Shown here piece by piece: positions 1 to 8,060 of a stretch of DNA of 64,000 nucleotides. A program made the translations under genes and the position numbers. Source of the DNA: Myxococcales bacterium (GTDB lineage Bacteria; Myxococcota_A; Polyangia; Polyangiales; Polyangiaceae); contig JANYHK010000106.1 in the NCBI GenBank assembly GCA_025359105.1, positions 62,001 to 126,000 on the forward strand. Direction: 5' to 3'. The notes under the pieces are model-generated. The model searched no databases, had not been told where the DNA came from, and saw only the letters and a list, made by a program, of their open reading frames with translations. How positions within the stretch are numbered: the stretch's first letter is position 1; each line of letters opens with the position of its first letter.

Positions 1-1
1 G

Positions 2-91
2 GCCGAGAAGGCGACGATCGACATCGCCACGGCGAAGGTGTCGCTGACGCAGGTGAAGGGCTCGCTCCCGGTGCCGCCGCGCGGCCCGTGA
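2..91 (+). CDS. C-terminal end of an LptA/OstA-like LPS transport protein (partial)
   Basis: Only the last 29 codons lie in the window; the frame ends with TGA at 89-91. The visible tail (…TIDIATAKVSLTQVKGSLPVPP…) has the short alternating strand pattern of an OstA/LptA jelly roll end. Its stop overlaps the GTG of the next gene (GTGA at 88-91), so the two are translationally coupled. Because the next gene is an LptB-type ATPase followed by rpoN, the usual neighbour at this place is lptA (periplasmic LPS bridge). The identification rests mainly on this context; too little sequence is present for a firm call. Confidence 0.5.
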   Translation, partial: AEKATIDIATAKVSLTQVKGSLPVPPRGP

Positions 92-843
92 CCGCTGCGG
101 CCGTGGCCTTGCGCGTCGACGCGCTCCGCGTCGTGCGCGGAGGCAAGGCGATCGTCCGCTCCGTCTCGCTCGAAGCCGCCGCCGGCGAGGTGCTCGGCCT
201 CCTCGGTCCGTCGGGCGCCGGCAAGTCCACCCTCTTTCGCGCCATCGCCGGCGAGCTGCCGACGGAGAAGGGACACGTGCACCTCGGCGGCGACGACGTC
301 ACCTCCTGGCCGCTCTGGCGACGCGCGCGCCTGGGCCTCGGCTACGTCCCGCAGACGCCGAGCGTCCTCTGGGATCTCACCGTTCGCGGGAATCTGGAGG
401 CGTTCTACCGCATCGTCCACGAGCGCGCCCCGACGTCGCGCGAGGTGAGCCTCGCCGCAGGGCGCGTCAACCTCGGCGACCGCCTCGACGTCGCCGCCGG
501 GGAGCTGTCCGCAGGCGAGCGGCGCCGCCTCGAGCTCGCGCGCGCCATCACGCGGACGCCCAAGGTGCTCATCTGCGACGAGCCCTTCGCCGGCGTCGAT
601 CCGCAGGGCGCCGCCCACCTGGGCGAGCTCCTCCGCGGCCTCGGCGAGAGCGGCGTCGCCGTCATCCTCGCCGACCACCACGTCGCCGAAGCGCTGCACA
701 TCTGCACCCGCGCGACGCTGCTCCTGGACGGGGAGATCGCCGCCAGCGACGAGCCCGAGGCCTTCCGCGACCACCCGCTCGTCCGCGGCCGCTACCTCGG
801 CAGCTGGCAGCGCTCGCTGCCCCCGCCGCCGCCCGTCAAGTAG
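88..843 (+). CDS. lptB: LPS export ABC transporter ATP-binding protein LptB
   Basis: Cytoplasmic ATPase that powers extraction of lipopolysaccharide from the inner membrane by LptFG. At 251 aa it is the normal length for LptB. Walker A is GPSGAGKST (residues 40-48), the Q-loop lies at GYVPQTPS (85-92), the signature is LSAGE (140-144, Ala in place of the usual first Gly), Walker B is VLICDEP (160-166, catalytic Glu165), and the H-loop is in ILADHHV. The phrase EPFAGVDPQ after Walker B is typical of LptB. The GTG start overlaps the upstream stop by four bases. rpoN follows 173 bases later, the gene order known from many Proteobacteria (lptA-lptB-rpoN). The C-terminus is a short proline-rich tail (PPPPPVK). 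Confidence 0.93.
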   Translation: MTAAAVALRVDALRVVRGGKAIVRSVSLEAAAGEVLGLLGPSGAGKSTLFRAIAGELPTEKGHVHLGGDDVTSWPLWRRARLGLGYVPQTPSVLWDLTVRGNLEAFYRIVHERAPTSREVSLAAGRVNLGDRLDVAAGELSAGERRRLELARAITRTPKVLICDEPFAGVDPQGAAHLGELLRGLGESGVAVILADHHVAEALHICTRATLLLDGEIAASDEPEAFRDHPLVRGRYLGSWQRSLPPPPPVK

Positions 844-1016
844 CGCGACAGTGGCCAGCCCGGAGCGCCGCACGTGGCAAATGCCCGCAAGAGAGGCGGG
901 ATCGCACCGGCGCCGCCTGGCACGAAAGTCGCTGTGCGCGTTGCGTCCTGGGTGTTACCTTCGAGGGAAGAAGCGGATCTCGCAGTGGCCCGGGGGGATC
1001 GCGGAGCTCGGTTCTG

Positions 1017-2555
1017 ATGGAAATCAAACAGCAACTAAAGCTCAGTCAGCAGCTGGTCATGACCCCGCAGCTGCAGCAGGCGATCCGCCTCCTGCAGCTT
1101 TCGCGCCTGGAGCTGATCGACGAGATCCGCAAGGAGCTCGACGCCAACCCGGTCCTGGCGGACGACGAGATCGATCCCCGCGCCCGCGGCCAGAAGACCG
1201 AGACCGGCGCCGCTCCGAACGAGCAGATCGACCCGGGCGTGGCCGCCAGCGCAGGCGACGAGCGGATCGAGCGCCTCGAAGACCGCATGCGCGCGGCCGA
1301 TCCGAACGCCGGCCACCCCGACGAAAAGCGCACGCAAGAGATCGACTGGGAGCAGTTCCTCGAGAACCGCACCCTGCAGCAGCCGCTGCCCGCCAGTCGC
1401 GGCGGCTTCGAGGAGCTCCCGCCGATCGAGGCGAGCCTCACCAAGCAGCAGAGCCTCGTCGACCACCTCAAGTGGCAGCTCCAGCTCTCCGACTTCACCG
1501 ACGACGAGCGTCGCTTCGCCGAGCTCGTCCTCGGCAACCTCGATGACAACGGCTTCCTCGACCTCAAGGGCACCGAGCGCGAGGACGGGACGCGCACGCC
1601 TGATCTGACGATCGAAGAGCTCGCCGAGGCGTCCGAGCTGAACCCCGAGGACGCGCCTGAGGTCCTGCGCATCATGCAGGAGTGGGATCCCGTGGGCGTC
1701 TGCTCGCGCGACCTCAAGGAGTGCCTCCTCGTGCAGGCCGAGGTCTTCGGCTACGAGGACCTCGAGGTCACGATCATCGACAAGCACCTCCACAACCTGG
1801 AAAAGCACAACTACCAGGCGATCGCGCGCGACCTGAAGGTGCCCGTCGAGGAGGTGTACGAGGCGGTCAAGGAGATCCAGAAGCTCGAGAGCCGCCCGGC
1901 CCGCAACTTCACGGAGACGGACGAGAAAAGCATCGCGATCACCCCCGACGTCTACGTCATCAAGGACGGCGGCAAGTTCGTCGTCTCCGACAACGATCGC
2001 GGCGTCCAGCGCCTGTACATCAACGAAGCCCTCACCAAGCAGCTCCTCCGCGATCCGAACGCCAAGGAGTTCATCGGCGAAAAGCTCCGCAACGCGCAGT
2101 GGCTCATTCGCGCGATCGAGCAGCGCCGAAAGACGATCATCCGCGTCACCGAGTGCATCGTCGAGAAGCAGCGCGACTTCTTCGAGAAGGGCGTGGCCTT
2201 CCTGAAGCCGATGATCTTGCGCGACGTCGCCGAGACCGTCGGCATGCACGAGTCGACGATCAGCCGCGTCACGACGAACAAGTACGTCCACACACCGCAA
2301 GGGCTCTTCGAGCTCAAGTACTTCTTCAACTCGTCGATCCGCCGCGTGGCCGAAGAGGACATCGCGAGCGAGAGCGTCAAGCAGGCCATCAAGAAGATCA
2401 TCGACGGCGAGGACAAGCAGAATCCGCTGAGCGATCAGGCCATCGTCGAAATTCTCGCGAAGAACGACGGCATCCAGATCGCCCGCCGCACCGTCGCGAA
2501 ATACCGCGAGATGCTCGGCATCCTCGCCTCCAGCAAGCGCAAGAAGCTGTTCTGA
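1017..2555 (+). CDS. rpoN: RNA polymerase sigma-54 factor RpoN
   Basis: Directs RNA polymerase to -24/-12 promoters, which need enhancer-binding ATPases to open. All three regions are visible. The Gln/Leu-rich region I opens the protein (LSQQLVMTPQLQQAIRLLQL). Region II is acidic (about residues 50-120). Region III is the core- and DNA-binding part, with a helix-turn-helix (around VGMHESTISRVTTNKYV) and the RpoN box ARRTVAKYRE at residues 489-498 near the C-terminus. The 512 aa length is normal. ATG at 1017 follows a GGAG about a dozen bases upstream. The gene stands behind lptB. hpf and ptsN, which usually follow directly, are displaced to 8,061 onward. Confidence 0.97.
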   Translation: MEIKQQLKLSQQLVMTPQLQQAIRLLQLSRLELIDEIRKELDANPVLADDEIDPRARGQKTETGAAPNEQIDPGVAASAGDERIERLEDRMRAADPNAGHPDEKRTQEIDWEQFLENRTLQQPLPASRGGFEELPPIEASLTKQQSLVDHLKWQLQLSDFTDDERRFAELVLGNLDDNGFLDLKGTEREDGTRTPDLTIEELAEASELNPEDAPEVLRIMQEWDPVGVCSRDLKECLLVQAEVFGYEDLEVTIIDKHLHNLEKHNYQAIARDLKVPVEEVYEAVKEIQKLESRPARNFTETDEKSIAITPDVYVIKDGGKFVVSDNDRGVQRLYINEALTKQLLRDPNAKEFIGEKLRNAQWLIRAIEQRRKTIIRVTECIVEKQRDFFEKGVAFLKPMILRDVAETVGMHESTISRVTTNKYVHTPQGLFELKYFFNSSIRRVAEEDIASESVKQAIKKIIDGEDKQNPLSDQAIVEILAKNDGIQIARRTVAKYREMLGILASSKRKKLF

Positions 2556-2615
2556 CGTCGCCGCCGGGCGGCGATTCGCGTTGACCACGCGCGCCCGGGC
2601 GGGGATTCTCGGACC

Positions 2616-2963
2616 GTGACCGAAGCCGAAGGGTGCGCGCTGCTCCTCGCGAAGTTCACCGAAGCCGGGTACGCGATCGCGTCCGATTTCCACTTCCACG
2701 AGGGCGACATCGAGGTCGATCTCGACGGCTGGGACGCCAAGGCGCGCGTCGGCTACGAGTACATCACGCGCGAGGCGGGCGACGATCGCCAGTTCGACCT
2801 CGCCACGCTCGCCCGCTTCGAGATGCGGATGGAGAAGGGCGAGCTGTTCGTCCTCCTCGTCGACGAGCGAGGGGCCGTCACCAAAGAGGCGCTCGGCGCC
2901 GCGGCCGACGGCTTCCTCGCCGAGCTCAAGAAGCAGCGAGAAGCGATCGGGAGCGCGCCGTGA
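2616..2963 (+). CDS. hypothetical protein, 115 aa
   Basis: Function not recognised. The GTG start at 2616 gives a soluble, acidic protein with no signal peptide or membrane segment. It contains a stretch rich in acidic and aromatic residues (FHFHEGDIEVDLDGWD, about residues 24-39) and ends in a Lys/Arg helix. Predicted alternation of strands and helices suggests a small alpha/beta fold. Its stop overlaps the GTG of the next gene (GTGA at 2960-2963), so the two are probably made together. The codon pattern matches neighbouring genes, and the reading frame stays open where the overlapping long frames are clearly shadow frames. It begins the block that separates rpoN from hpf. Confidence 0.7.
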   Translation: MTEAEGCALLLAKFTEAGYAIASDFHFHEGDIEVDLDGWDAKARVGYEYITREAGDDRQFDLATLARFEMRMEKGELFVLLVDERGAVTKEALGAAADGFLAELKKQREAIGSAP

Positions 2964-4378
2964 GCTGGGTCCCCGCCGAGCAGGTCCTGAAGACCGTCGA
3001 GTGGCAGCGCCAGGTCCTCGCCGAGCAGCAGAAGCGCATCGCCGACTTCAACGCGTACCACGCGACCGAGCGCCAGAAGCTCGAGGCCGAGCAGCGCGCC
3101 GCCGCGCACGATCTCGGGCAGGCCGTCCTCCCGCGCCTCGATCACCCGACGATCGCCGCCGCCGCAGAGGCCATCGGAATGGTCGGCCTCCCCGCCGAGA
3201 ACGTCCCCGGACAGGTCGAGGCGCGGCGCCAGTGGCTCGCCGGCCGCCTGCAGCAGATCCTCACGACCCCGGACTACGCGCAGCGCGAGCTGCTCCGTCA
3301 TCCGCGCACCGGCTCGCTCACGCGCGCGCTCGCCGAAACGCAGGAGTACCGCGGCCTCGCCAACCAGTTCGTCGCGACGTGCGAGGAGCACCCGCGGTTC
3401 GAGCAGTTGATGGCGGGGGCATGGGGCACGTCGGAGGAAAAGGCGGCGTGGTGGCGTTACAGCTACTGGCAGGACCGCTCCGCCGCCGCCGAGCTCGTCA
3501 CCAAGACCGGCAAGCCGTCGTTCTCCGACGTTCGCGCGGAGTACGTCAAGGGCAAGGAGAACGTCGCGACGTACGACGCAGAGATCGCGCGCCTCCGTAA
3601 CCAGATCGCCGCGGGCGAGGCGCTCGAGCGCGAGTACGCCGCGCTCTGGGACGAGCACCACGCCCTCGACGCGCGCGGCCTCGAGCACACGCGCGGGCGC
3701 ATCGTGCAGCACCTGCTCGGCGTCGACGCGTCGGGAATGACTCAGCGCCTCCGCGCGGCGTCGTCGCCCTTCCTCATGCTGTTTCTCCGCGCGAGCGGCC
3801 TCGCGGCGAAGGTCAGCTACCTCGACGGAATCCAGCGCAGCAACGTGACCGAGCTGCAGAAGGACCTCGCCGCGCAGCAGCAGAAGCTCGTGAACGTCGA
3901 GCAGAAGACGCGAAAGCGCTGGGCGCCGATGCCCATCGCCAACTACCAGAAGCTCGCCGAGGACCGCCGCCCCCGCTACGAAAAGCGCTGGCAGCGCTTC
4001 GGCAAGACCTACCAGACCGTCTACGTCTACGACCGCTGGGACCGCGCGCGGTACTACGACGACATCCTCTGGTGGGACCTCATGACGCGCGGTCGCTACG
4101 ACGGCTCGTACATCCCCGAGGTGCACTCGTATTACCAGAGCCACCCCGACTACCAGTTCGACCCGGACTGGAAGTCGCGCCAGGCGTCGTACGCGTACGA
4201 CGACTACGCGCCCGCCAGCGCCGGCGGCGCCACGAACGACCACGGCATGAGCGAGCAGGGCGGGACGGACGACGCCGACGCGGCGGCGGCCTCGGTCGAG
4301 GCGGACGGCGCGGATCAATCGGGCGACGTGGACGCGTCGGGGGACGCTGCCGATCTGACGTCGACGGACGCGTCGTAA
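2960..4378 (+). CDS. hypothetical coiled-coil protein with aromatic segment and acidic tail, 472 aa
   Basis: Function not recognised. I chose GTG 2960 because it forms a GTGA overlap with the previous stop, and the reading frame upstream of it belongs to the other gene's antiphase. Residues about 10-50 and 190-330 are Gln/Glu/Lys/Ala-rich and likely coiled coil (for example KDLAAQQQKLVNVEQKTRKR). They are followed by a Trp/Tyr-rich part (RWDRARYYDDILWWDLMTRG; SYYQSHPDYQFDPDW) and a C-terminal tail of about 60 residues made almost only of Asp, Ala, Ser and Gly. One hydrophobic stretch (SPFLMLFLRASGLAA) may touch a membrane but is short. There is no signal peptide. It is probably a structural or scaffolding partner of the small protein encoded just upstream. 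Confidence 0.75.
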   Translation: MSWVPAEQVLKTVEWQRQVLAEQQKRIADFNAYHATERQKLEAEQRAAAHDLGQAVLPRLDHPTIAAAAEAIGMVGLPAENVPGQVEARRQWLAGRLQQILTTPDYAQRELLRHPRTGSLTRALAETQEYRGLANQFVATCEEHPRFEQLMAGAWGTSEEKAAWWRYSYWQDRSAAAELVTKTGKPSFSDVRAEYVKGKENVATYDAEIARLRNQIAAGEALEREYAALWDEHHALDARGLEHTRGRIVQHLLGVDASGMTQRLRAASSPFLMLFLRASGLAAKVSYLDGIQRSNVTELQKDLAAQQQKLVNVEQKTRKRWAPMPIANYQKLAEDRRPRYEKRWQRFGKTYQTVYVYDRWDRARYYDDILWWDLMTRGRYDGSYIPEVHSYYQSHPDYQFDPDWKSRQASYAYDDYAPASAGGATNDHGMSEQGGTDDADAAAASVEADGADQSGDVDASGDAADLTSTDAS

Positions 4379-4384
4379 CCCGCA

Positions 4385-5794
4385 ATGGCGCGCGAGCCGC
4401 TCCGCGTCGTCTGCTACGCCGTGAACGGCACCGGCGTGGGGCACCTGACGCGCCTGCTGTCGATCGCGCGCTGGCTTCGCCGCTACGCGGCGGCGATGGA
4501 CGAGAAGCTCGAGATCTGGTTTCTCACGTCGAGCGAGGCCGACGCGCTGGTCTTCTCCGAGGGCTTCGCCGCGTTCAAGATTCCGTCCAAGACGATCGTC
4601 GCCGAGACGGGGATCGACCGGCGCGCGTACCTCGCGCTCGCCAAGCAGTGGGTCTGGCACACGCTCGGCCTCTTGCGGCCCGATCTGTTCATCGTCGACA
4701 CGTTCCCGCGCGGCTCGTTCGGCGAGCTGCTCGGCGCGCTCGATCTCTGCAAGCGCGCGGCATTCGTGTACCGCCCGGTGAAGCCGGAGATCGCGGCGCG
4801 CCCGGATTTCCAGGCGATGCTGTCGGTCTACGATCTCCTCGTCGTCCCCGAGGCCGATGGGCAGGTTCTCACACCGCCCGGCGTCGCCGATCGGCTCGTG
4901 CACGTCGGCCCGGTCTTGTCGCGCGAGCGGTGGGAGCTTTTGCCCCGCGACGTCGCGCGCGAGCAGCTGGGCGTTCGCGATCCCGCCGCGCGGTGCGTCT
5001 TCGTGTCGGCGGGCGGCGGCGGCGACAAGCACGCGGAGGCGCAGCTGCGGAGCACGGTCGCGGCGCTCGCCGGCGATCCGAAGCTGCACGTCGTCGTCGG
5101 GCTCGGACCGCTCTACCGCGGGCCCCCCTTTCCCGGTGTCACGACCCTCACGGGCCGCGCAGCAGCGTCGATGCTCGCCTTCGACGCGGCGGTGTGCGCC
5201 GCCGGCTACAACACGTTCGGCGAGCTGATGTTCGCCGGCGTCCCCACCGCGTTCCTCCCGCAAGACAAGCTCGCCGACGACCAGCACGCACGGGCGCAGC
5301 GCGCCGTCGAGAAGGGCGCTGCGGCGATCCTGGCGCCGGACGACGACGTGCGCGCGATCGTGACGGAGCTGATGTCCCGACCGGGCGCGCGCGACGCGGC
5401 GAGGACCCTGGTGGCCGAGAACGGCGCGCGCGTCGCCGCCGCGGAGCTCCTTCGCCTGGTGGTCACGCCGTCGCGCGTGGATCGCGTCGAGGAGGCGCTG
5501 GGCGACGCGCTGCTCGGCCGGATCGCCGCGAACGGGACCAAGCGCGAGCTCGAGATCCTCCACCTCGCGCATCGCCTCGCGAAGGACTGCGAGGGGGCCG
5601 CGCTCGCCGAGGCGGTCGCCCTCGCCGCCGACCTGCGCGGCGTGCACGACGCGCGCGAGCTTCGCCGTCTCGTCGACGCGCTCGTCCGAGACCTTGGCTC
5701 GGCGGCGCCTCTGGCCAAGCGCGCGGCGGCCTGCGCGAGCGCCCTCGCCGAGCGCGGCACGCTCTGTCCCGGCGACGCCACGCTACGCGGGTAG
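4385..5794 (+). CDS. GT-B fold glycosyltransferase (MurG/GT28-like)
   Basis: Predicted to transfer a sugar from a nucleotide sugar; donor and acceptor are unknown. The N-terminus has the glycine-rich acceptor-domain loop NGTGVGHLTR (residues 14-23). The C-terminal half has a MurG-like donor-binding segment (AGYNTFGELMFAGVPTAFLP followed by DDQHARA), and a GG-rich turn (SAGGGGDKHAE) opens the second Rossmann domain. About 120 extra residues after the donor site form a helical C-terminal extension absent from MurG. No signal peptide or membrane span is seen. It starts six bases after the preceding stop, so it is likely in the same operon as the two unknown genes. Its 3' end overlaps the convergent gene by 12 bases. 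It is not the cell-wall MurG itself, as no mur/fts neighbours are present. Confidence 0.8.
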   Translation: MAREPLRVVCYAVNGTGVGHLTRLLSIARWLRRYAAAMDEKLEIWFLTSSEADALVFSEGFAAFKIPSKTIVAETGIDRRAYLALAKQWVWHTLGLLRPDLFIVDTFPRGSFGELLGALDLCKRAAFVYRPVKPEIAARPDFQAMLSVYDLLVVPEADGQVLTPPGVADRLVHVGPVLSRERWELLPRDVAREQLGVRDPAARCVFVSAGGGGDKHAEAQLRSTVAALAGDPKLHVVVGLGPLYRGPPFPGVTTLTGRAAASMLAFDAAVCAAGYNTFGELMFAGVPTAFLPQDKLADDQHARAQRAVEKGAAAILAPDDDVRAIVTELMSRPGARDAARTLVAENGARVAAAELLRLVVTPSRVDRVEEALGDALLGRIAANGTKRELEILHLAHRLAKDCEGAALAEAVALAADLRGVHDARELRRLVDALVRDLGSAAPLAKRAAACASALAERGTLCPGDATLRG

Positions 5795-6751
5795 CTCTCC
5801 CTGCGGCGCCTCCTGCTCGTCGTCGTCCTCACGCCGCTCGGTGAAGTAGCGCCGCGCCCACGCGTGCAGCTCCGGCTTGTCGCTCGCCCACTCCCAGCAC
5901 CCGCTGCCGGAGATGCGGATGTCCTGTCTGGGATCGAACGCGAGGCCGTAGAGCTCCTTGTTGCGCTGCGAGTAGCGCCGGTTCGCCATCGTGCCGTGCC
6001 ACAAGTGGAGGACGCGCCCGGGCGTGAACAAGAGCCGGGCGCCGACGTCGTCGTGGAGCTTCTGGCACCATCGCCGGAAGTGCTGGCGGTGCTTTCCGCC
6101 GCTCCCCGCGATGCGCTTGATGCACGAGGACTCCCAGTCGCCAGCGAACGCGTGGGCCATCATGTGATCGCCGCTGCCAGCGATGCACGCGTCGTAGTAG
6201 CCGTGGCGCGCGAGCACGTCGCGGCGCGCTGCCCACGCGAAGCCGGTGTGGCCGTGGCGCTCGAACTTCCCCGCGTGCAGCTCCTGCGGGCGCTCGACGA
6301 ACACCTTGGCGAAGCTCTCGAACGTGTCGTCGCCAGCCCGCGGCTGCGCGTGCCCGCGTGACATGCGCACGACCTCCGCGAACGGCTGAACGACGACGGC
6401 GGAGTCGAGGAGCGCCGACGTCTCCGTCGCCCAGTCCGCGTTGCCGAACAGGACGTCCGCGTCGATCCACGCGACCTTCGTGCAGTGGCCGGGCAGCCAG
6501 CCGGTTCCCAGGTCGAGCAGGCGTTCCTTTTGCCACATGACGTCGCGCGCCGGCACCTTGAGGCTCTCGTACGACGCGCTCAGCCGCTCCCCGTCGGGAA
6601 AGCACGCCTCGACGATCACGAGCGGGATCCCCGCCTCGCGGATCGGGGCCACGAAGCGCTCGAAATTCGTCGCCCGCGTCTTGAACCCGCACGGGTTGAA
6701 GTACGACGTGACGATCCCGAGATCGGGCGGACAGGCGTAGCGCGTGCTCAC
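5783..6751 (-). CDS. GT-A-like nucleotide-sugar glycosyltransferase, function unknown
   Basis: The 322 aa protein opens with a Rossmann-like strand (GIVTSYFNPCGF) and carries a DxD metal/nucleotide-binding signature in the context VAWIDADVLFGN (D97-A-D99), typical of GT-A glycosyltransferases. A His/Trp-rich C-terminal half (HLWHGTMANRRYSQRN) could bind the acceptor. There is no signal peptide or membrane span. GTG at 6751 overlaps the TGA of the upstream radical-SAM gene (GTGA read on the minus strand), so the pair is translationally coupled and probably acts in one pathway. The tail is acidic (EDDDEQEAP). The donor sugar and target cannot be told from sequence. Confidence 0.75.
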   Translation of the reverse strand: MSTRYACPPDLGIVTSYFNPCGFKTRATNFERFVAPIREAGIPLVIVEACFPDGERLSASYESLKVPARDVMWQKERLLDLGTGWLPGHCTKVAWIDADVLFGNADWATETSALLDSAVVVQPFAEVVRMSRGHAQPRAGDDTFESFAKVFVERPQELHAGKFERHGHTGFAWAARRDVLARHGYYDACIAGSGDHMMAHAFAGDWESSCIKRIAGSGGKHRQHFRRWCQKLHDDVGARLLFTPGRVLHLWHGTMANRRYSQRNKELYGLAFDPRQDIRISGSGCWEWASDKPELHAWARRYFTERREDDDEQEAPQGELPA

Positions 6752-7821
6752 AGAAGCGACGCTCCGTACTGCGCGGCGTGCGTGTCGTGCCCGCCGCACG
6801 CGCGCACGCACGGCTCGAGGCGCCCGTCCTTCACGCTGCGCTTCGGCCACCCGCCGGGGACGAGCTCCTGGAAGAACGGCCCCTCCACGATTTCGCGGAT
6901 GCTCGAGCGCCGCGCGTCGAGCGAGTCTTTTCCGTCGGGCAGCCTCCGGACCAGATCCCACATCTGCGCCTTGCCGACAGGCTTGCCCGGCGGGTAGAGC
7001 GCGCCCGTCCAGCAGCACGGGAACACGAGCCCCTCCGCGCTCACGTAGAGGCGGCTGTGCTGGGCCGCCTTGCAGGAGATCTCGGTCTCGGCCTGGTAGT
7101 CCCCGAAGCCCCCGCCCTGGCCGACCTGCGCGAGGCGCACCACCGCGGCGTTCCTGAAGAGCGGGTTCTGCGGCTCCTCGATCATGTACGAGGGCCCTCC
7201 GTCGCGTTCGAGGACCTGCCTGCCCGACACGCCGCCCGCCGAGAAGAACCGGCTCGTCTTCTTCAGGAAGAACCGCTTGAATCCGAGCTTCTCTGCCAGC
7301 GCGCGCGCGGCGTCCAGCTGATGCTCGTTGTGCTTGAAGACGATGAAGTCCCACTCCGCGCGACCGCCCGCGCCGATGAACGCCTCCACCGACTCCATGA
7401 TGCGGTCCCACTGCGTGCCGCGGCGGTAGAGGTGGTTGGTGTCCTCGAGCCCGTCAATAGAGAAGCGCACGTAGCTCGTCACCTTGGCGAGCCCCTGCCA
7501 GAAGGTCGCGGTGCGCCCGCTCCCGTTGGTGAACATCCCGAGCTCCATGACGCCGTTCTCGCCGCGCAAGTGCTCGAAGATCGCGAGCGTGTCCTTCGCG
7601 ACCATCGGATCGCCGTAGTTGCCGCACGCGTAGAGCTTGCGCAGCCGCTTCACGAGCTCGCTCGGAAAGATGCGCCGCACGTCGTCGAGCCCGAGCTCGG
7701 CGACCGGCAATCCCGGGTTCACCGCGCCGCCCGAGAGGTTCCGCGGGCACTGTGGGCACGCGGCGTTGCACCGCGTCGTCACCTCGAGGTGCACCTCGCG
7801 GATGTCCTCGTAGCGGTACAT
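6748..7821 (-). CDS. radical SAM/SPASM domain enzyme
   Basis: Predicted cytoplasmic iron-sulfur enzyme that cleaves S-adenosylmethionine to start radical chemistry. The CxxxCxxC cluster motif is at C18, C22 and C25 (TTRCNAACPQC), with a GNYGDPMV stretch of the radical-SAM barrel following. The C-terminal half has the extra cysteines of a SPASM domain: SCKAAQ, a sequence ending FPCCWTGALYPPG, and CVRACGGHDTH near the end. The 357 aa length fits the radical-SAM/SPASM family used for peptide maturation and some sugar or cofactor modification. No small precursor-peptide gene was seen beside it. The stop-start overlap with the GT-A-like gene argues for a joint task. The 239-base gap upstream (7,822-8,060) would hold its promoter. 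Confidence 0.88.
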   Translation of the reverse strand: MYRYEDIREVHLEVTTRCNAACPQCPRNLSGGAVNPGLPVAELGLDDVRRIFPSELVKRLRKLYACGNYGDPMVAKDTLAIFEHLRGENGVMELGMFTNGSGRTATFWQGLAKVTSYVRFSIDGLEDTNHLYRRGTQWDRIMESVEAFIGAGGRAEWDFIVFKHNEHQLDAARALAEKLGFKRFFLKKTSRFFSAGGVSGRQVLERDGGPSYMIEEPQNPLFRNAAVVRLAQVGQGGGFGDYQAETEISCKAAQHSRLYVSAEGLVFPCCWTGALYPPGKPVGKAQMWDLVRRLPDGKDSLDARRSSIREIVEGPFFQELVPGGWPKRSVKDGRLEPCVRACGGHDTHAAQYGASLL

Positions 7822-7950
7822 GCGCCGGGCAGTCTACTTCATCTCGAAACGGGGGCTCCGCTGCACCGCGTGCGGACCGGCCTCTGCCCCGATTTTCTCG
7901 TCAAAGGTCGCTCGGGCCGCGGAATGTAGCCCGCTTCCGAATAGTTACCG

Positions 7951-7975
7951 GGTCGTGACACGACCGCCGTTTTTG
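7951..7975. promoter_or_regulatory. near-perfect palindrome followed by a T-run in the radSAM-hpf divergent gap
   Basis: GGTCGTG and CACGACC form seven-base arms around a single A (7951-7965), followed by GCCG and five T (7970-7974). It could be an operator for one of the divergent genes. It could also be a five-base-pair hairpin with a T-run acting as a small terminator for rightward transcripts. The position between two divergent genes favours the operator reading. Confidence 0.4.
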
Positions 7976-7985
7976 TGCACGGCGA

Positions 7986-8000
7986 CCCCCTTTTCGGGGG
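7986..8000. other. C5/G5 hairpin upstream of hpf
   Basis: CCCCC-TTTTC-GGGGG forms a five-base-pair stem with a five-base loop, about 60 bases upstream of the hpf start. It would sit in the 5' leader if transcription starts upstream of it. No clear -35/-10 pair was found nearby. The rest of the gap 7,822-8,060 shows nothing else recognisable. Confidence 0.3.
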
Positions 8001-8060
8001 CTATTCTGAACACATGGTGCGGCGGGGCCCGGGCCCGCATGCCCAGGGAGGCTGAGCCCA

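Noticed and set aside
918-933. Sigma-54-type promoter ahead of rpoN: TGGCAC-N5-TCGCT
   Set aside because: The -24 half is good but the -12 half departs from TTGCA/T and nothing else supports autoregulation. It could be chance in a GC-rich gap.
1035-2699. 554-aa minus-strand frame antisense to rpoN
   Set aside because: It is an exact mirror of the rpoN reading frame; no motifs.
2753-5647. 964-aa open frame on the minus strand
   Set aside because: It overlaps three plus-strand genes with clear starts and coupling, contains no family motif, and has the Arg/Val/Glu-rich composition of a shadow frame in GC-rich DNA.
4385-5794. Cell-wall enzyme MurG
   Set aside because: MurG-like motifs are present, but there is an extra C-terminal domain and no mur, fts or ddl genes nearby.
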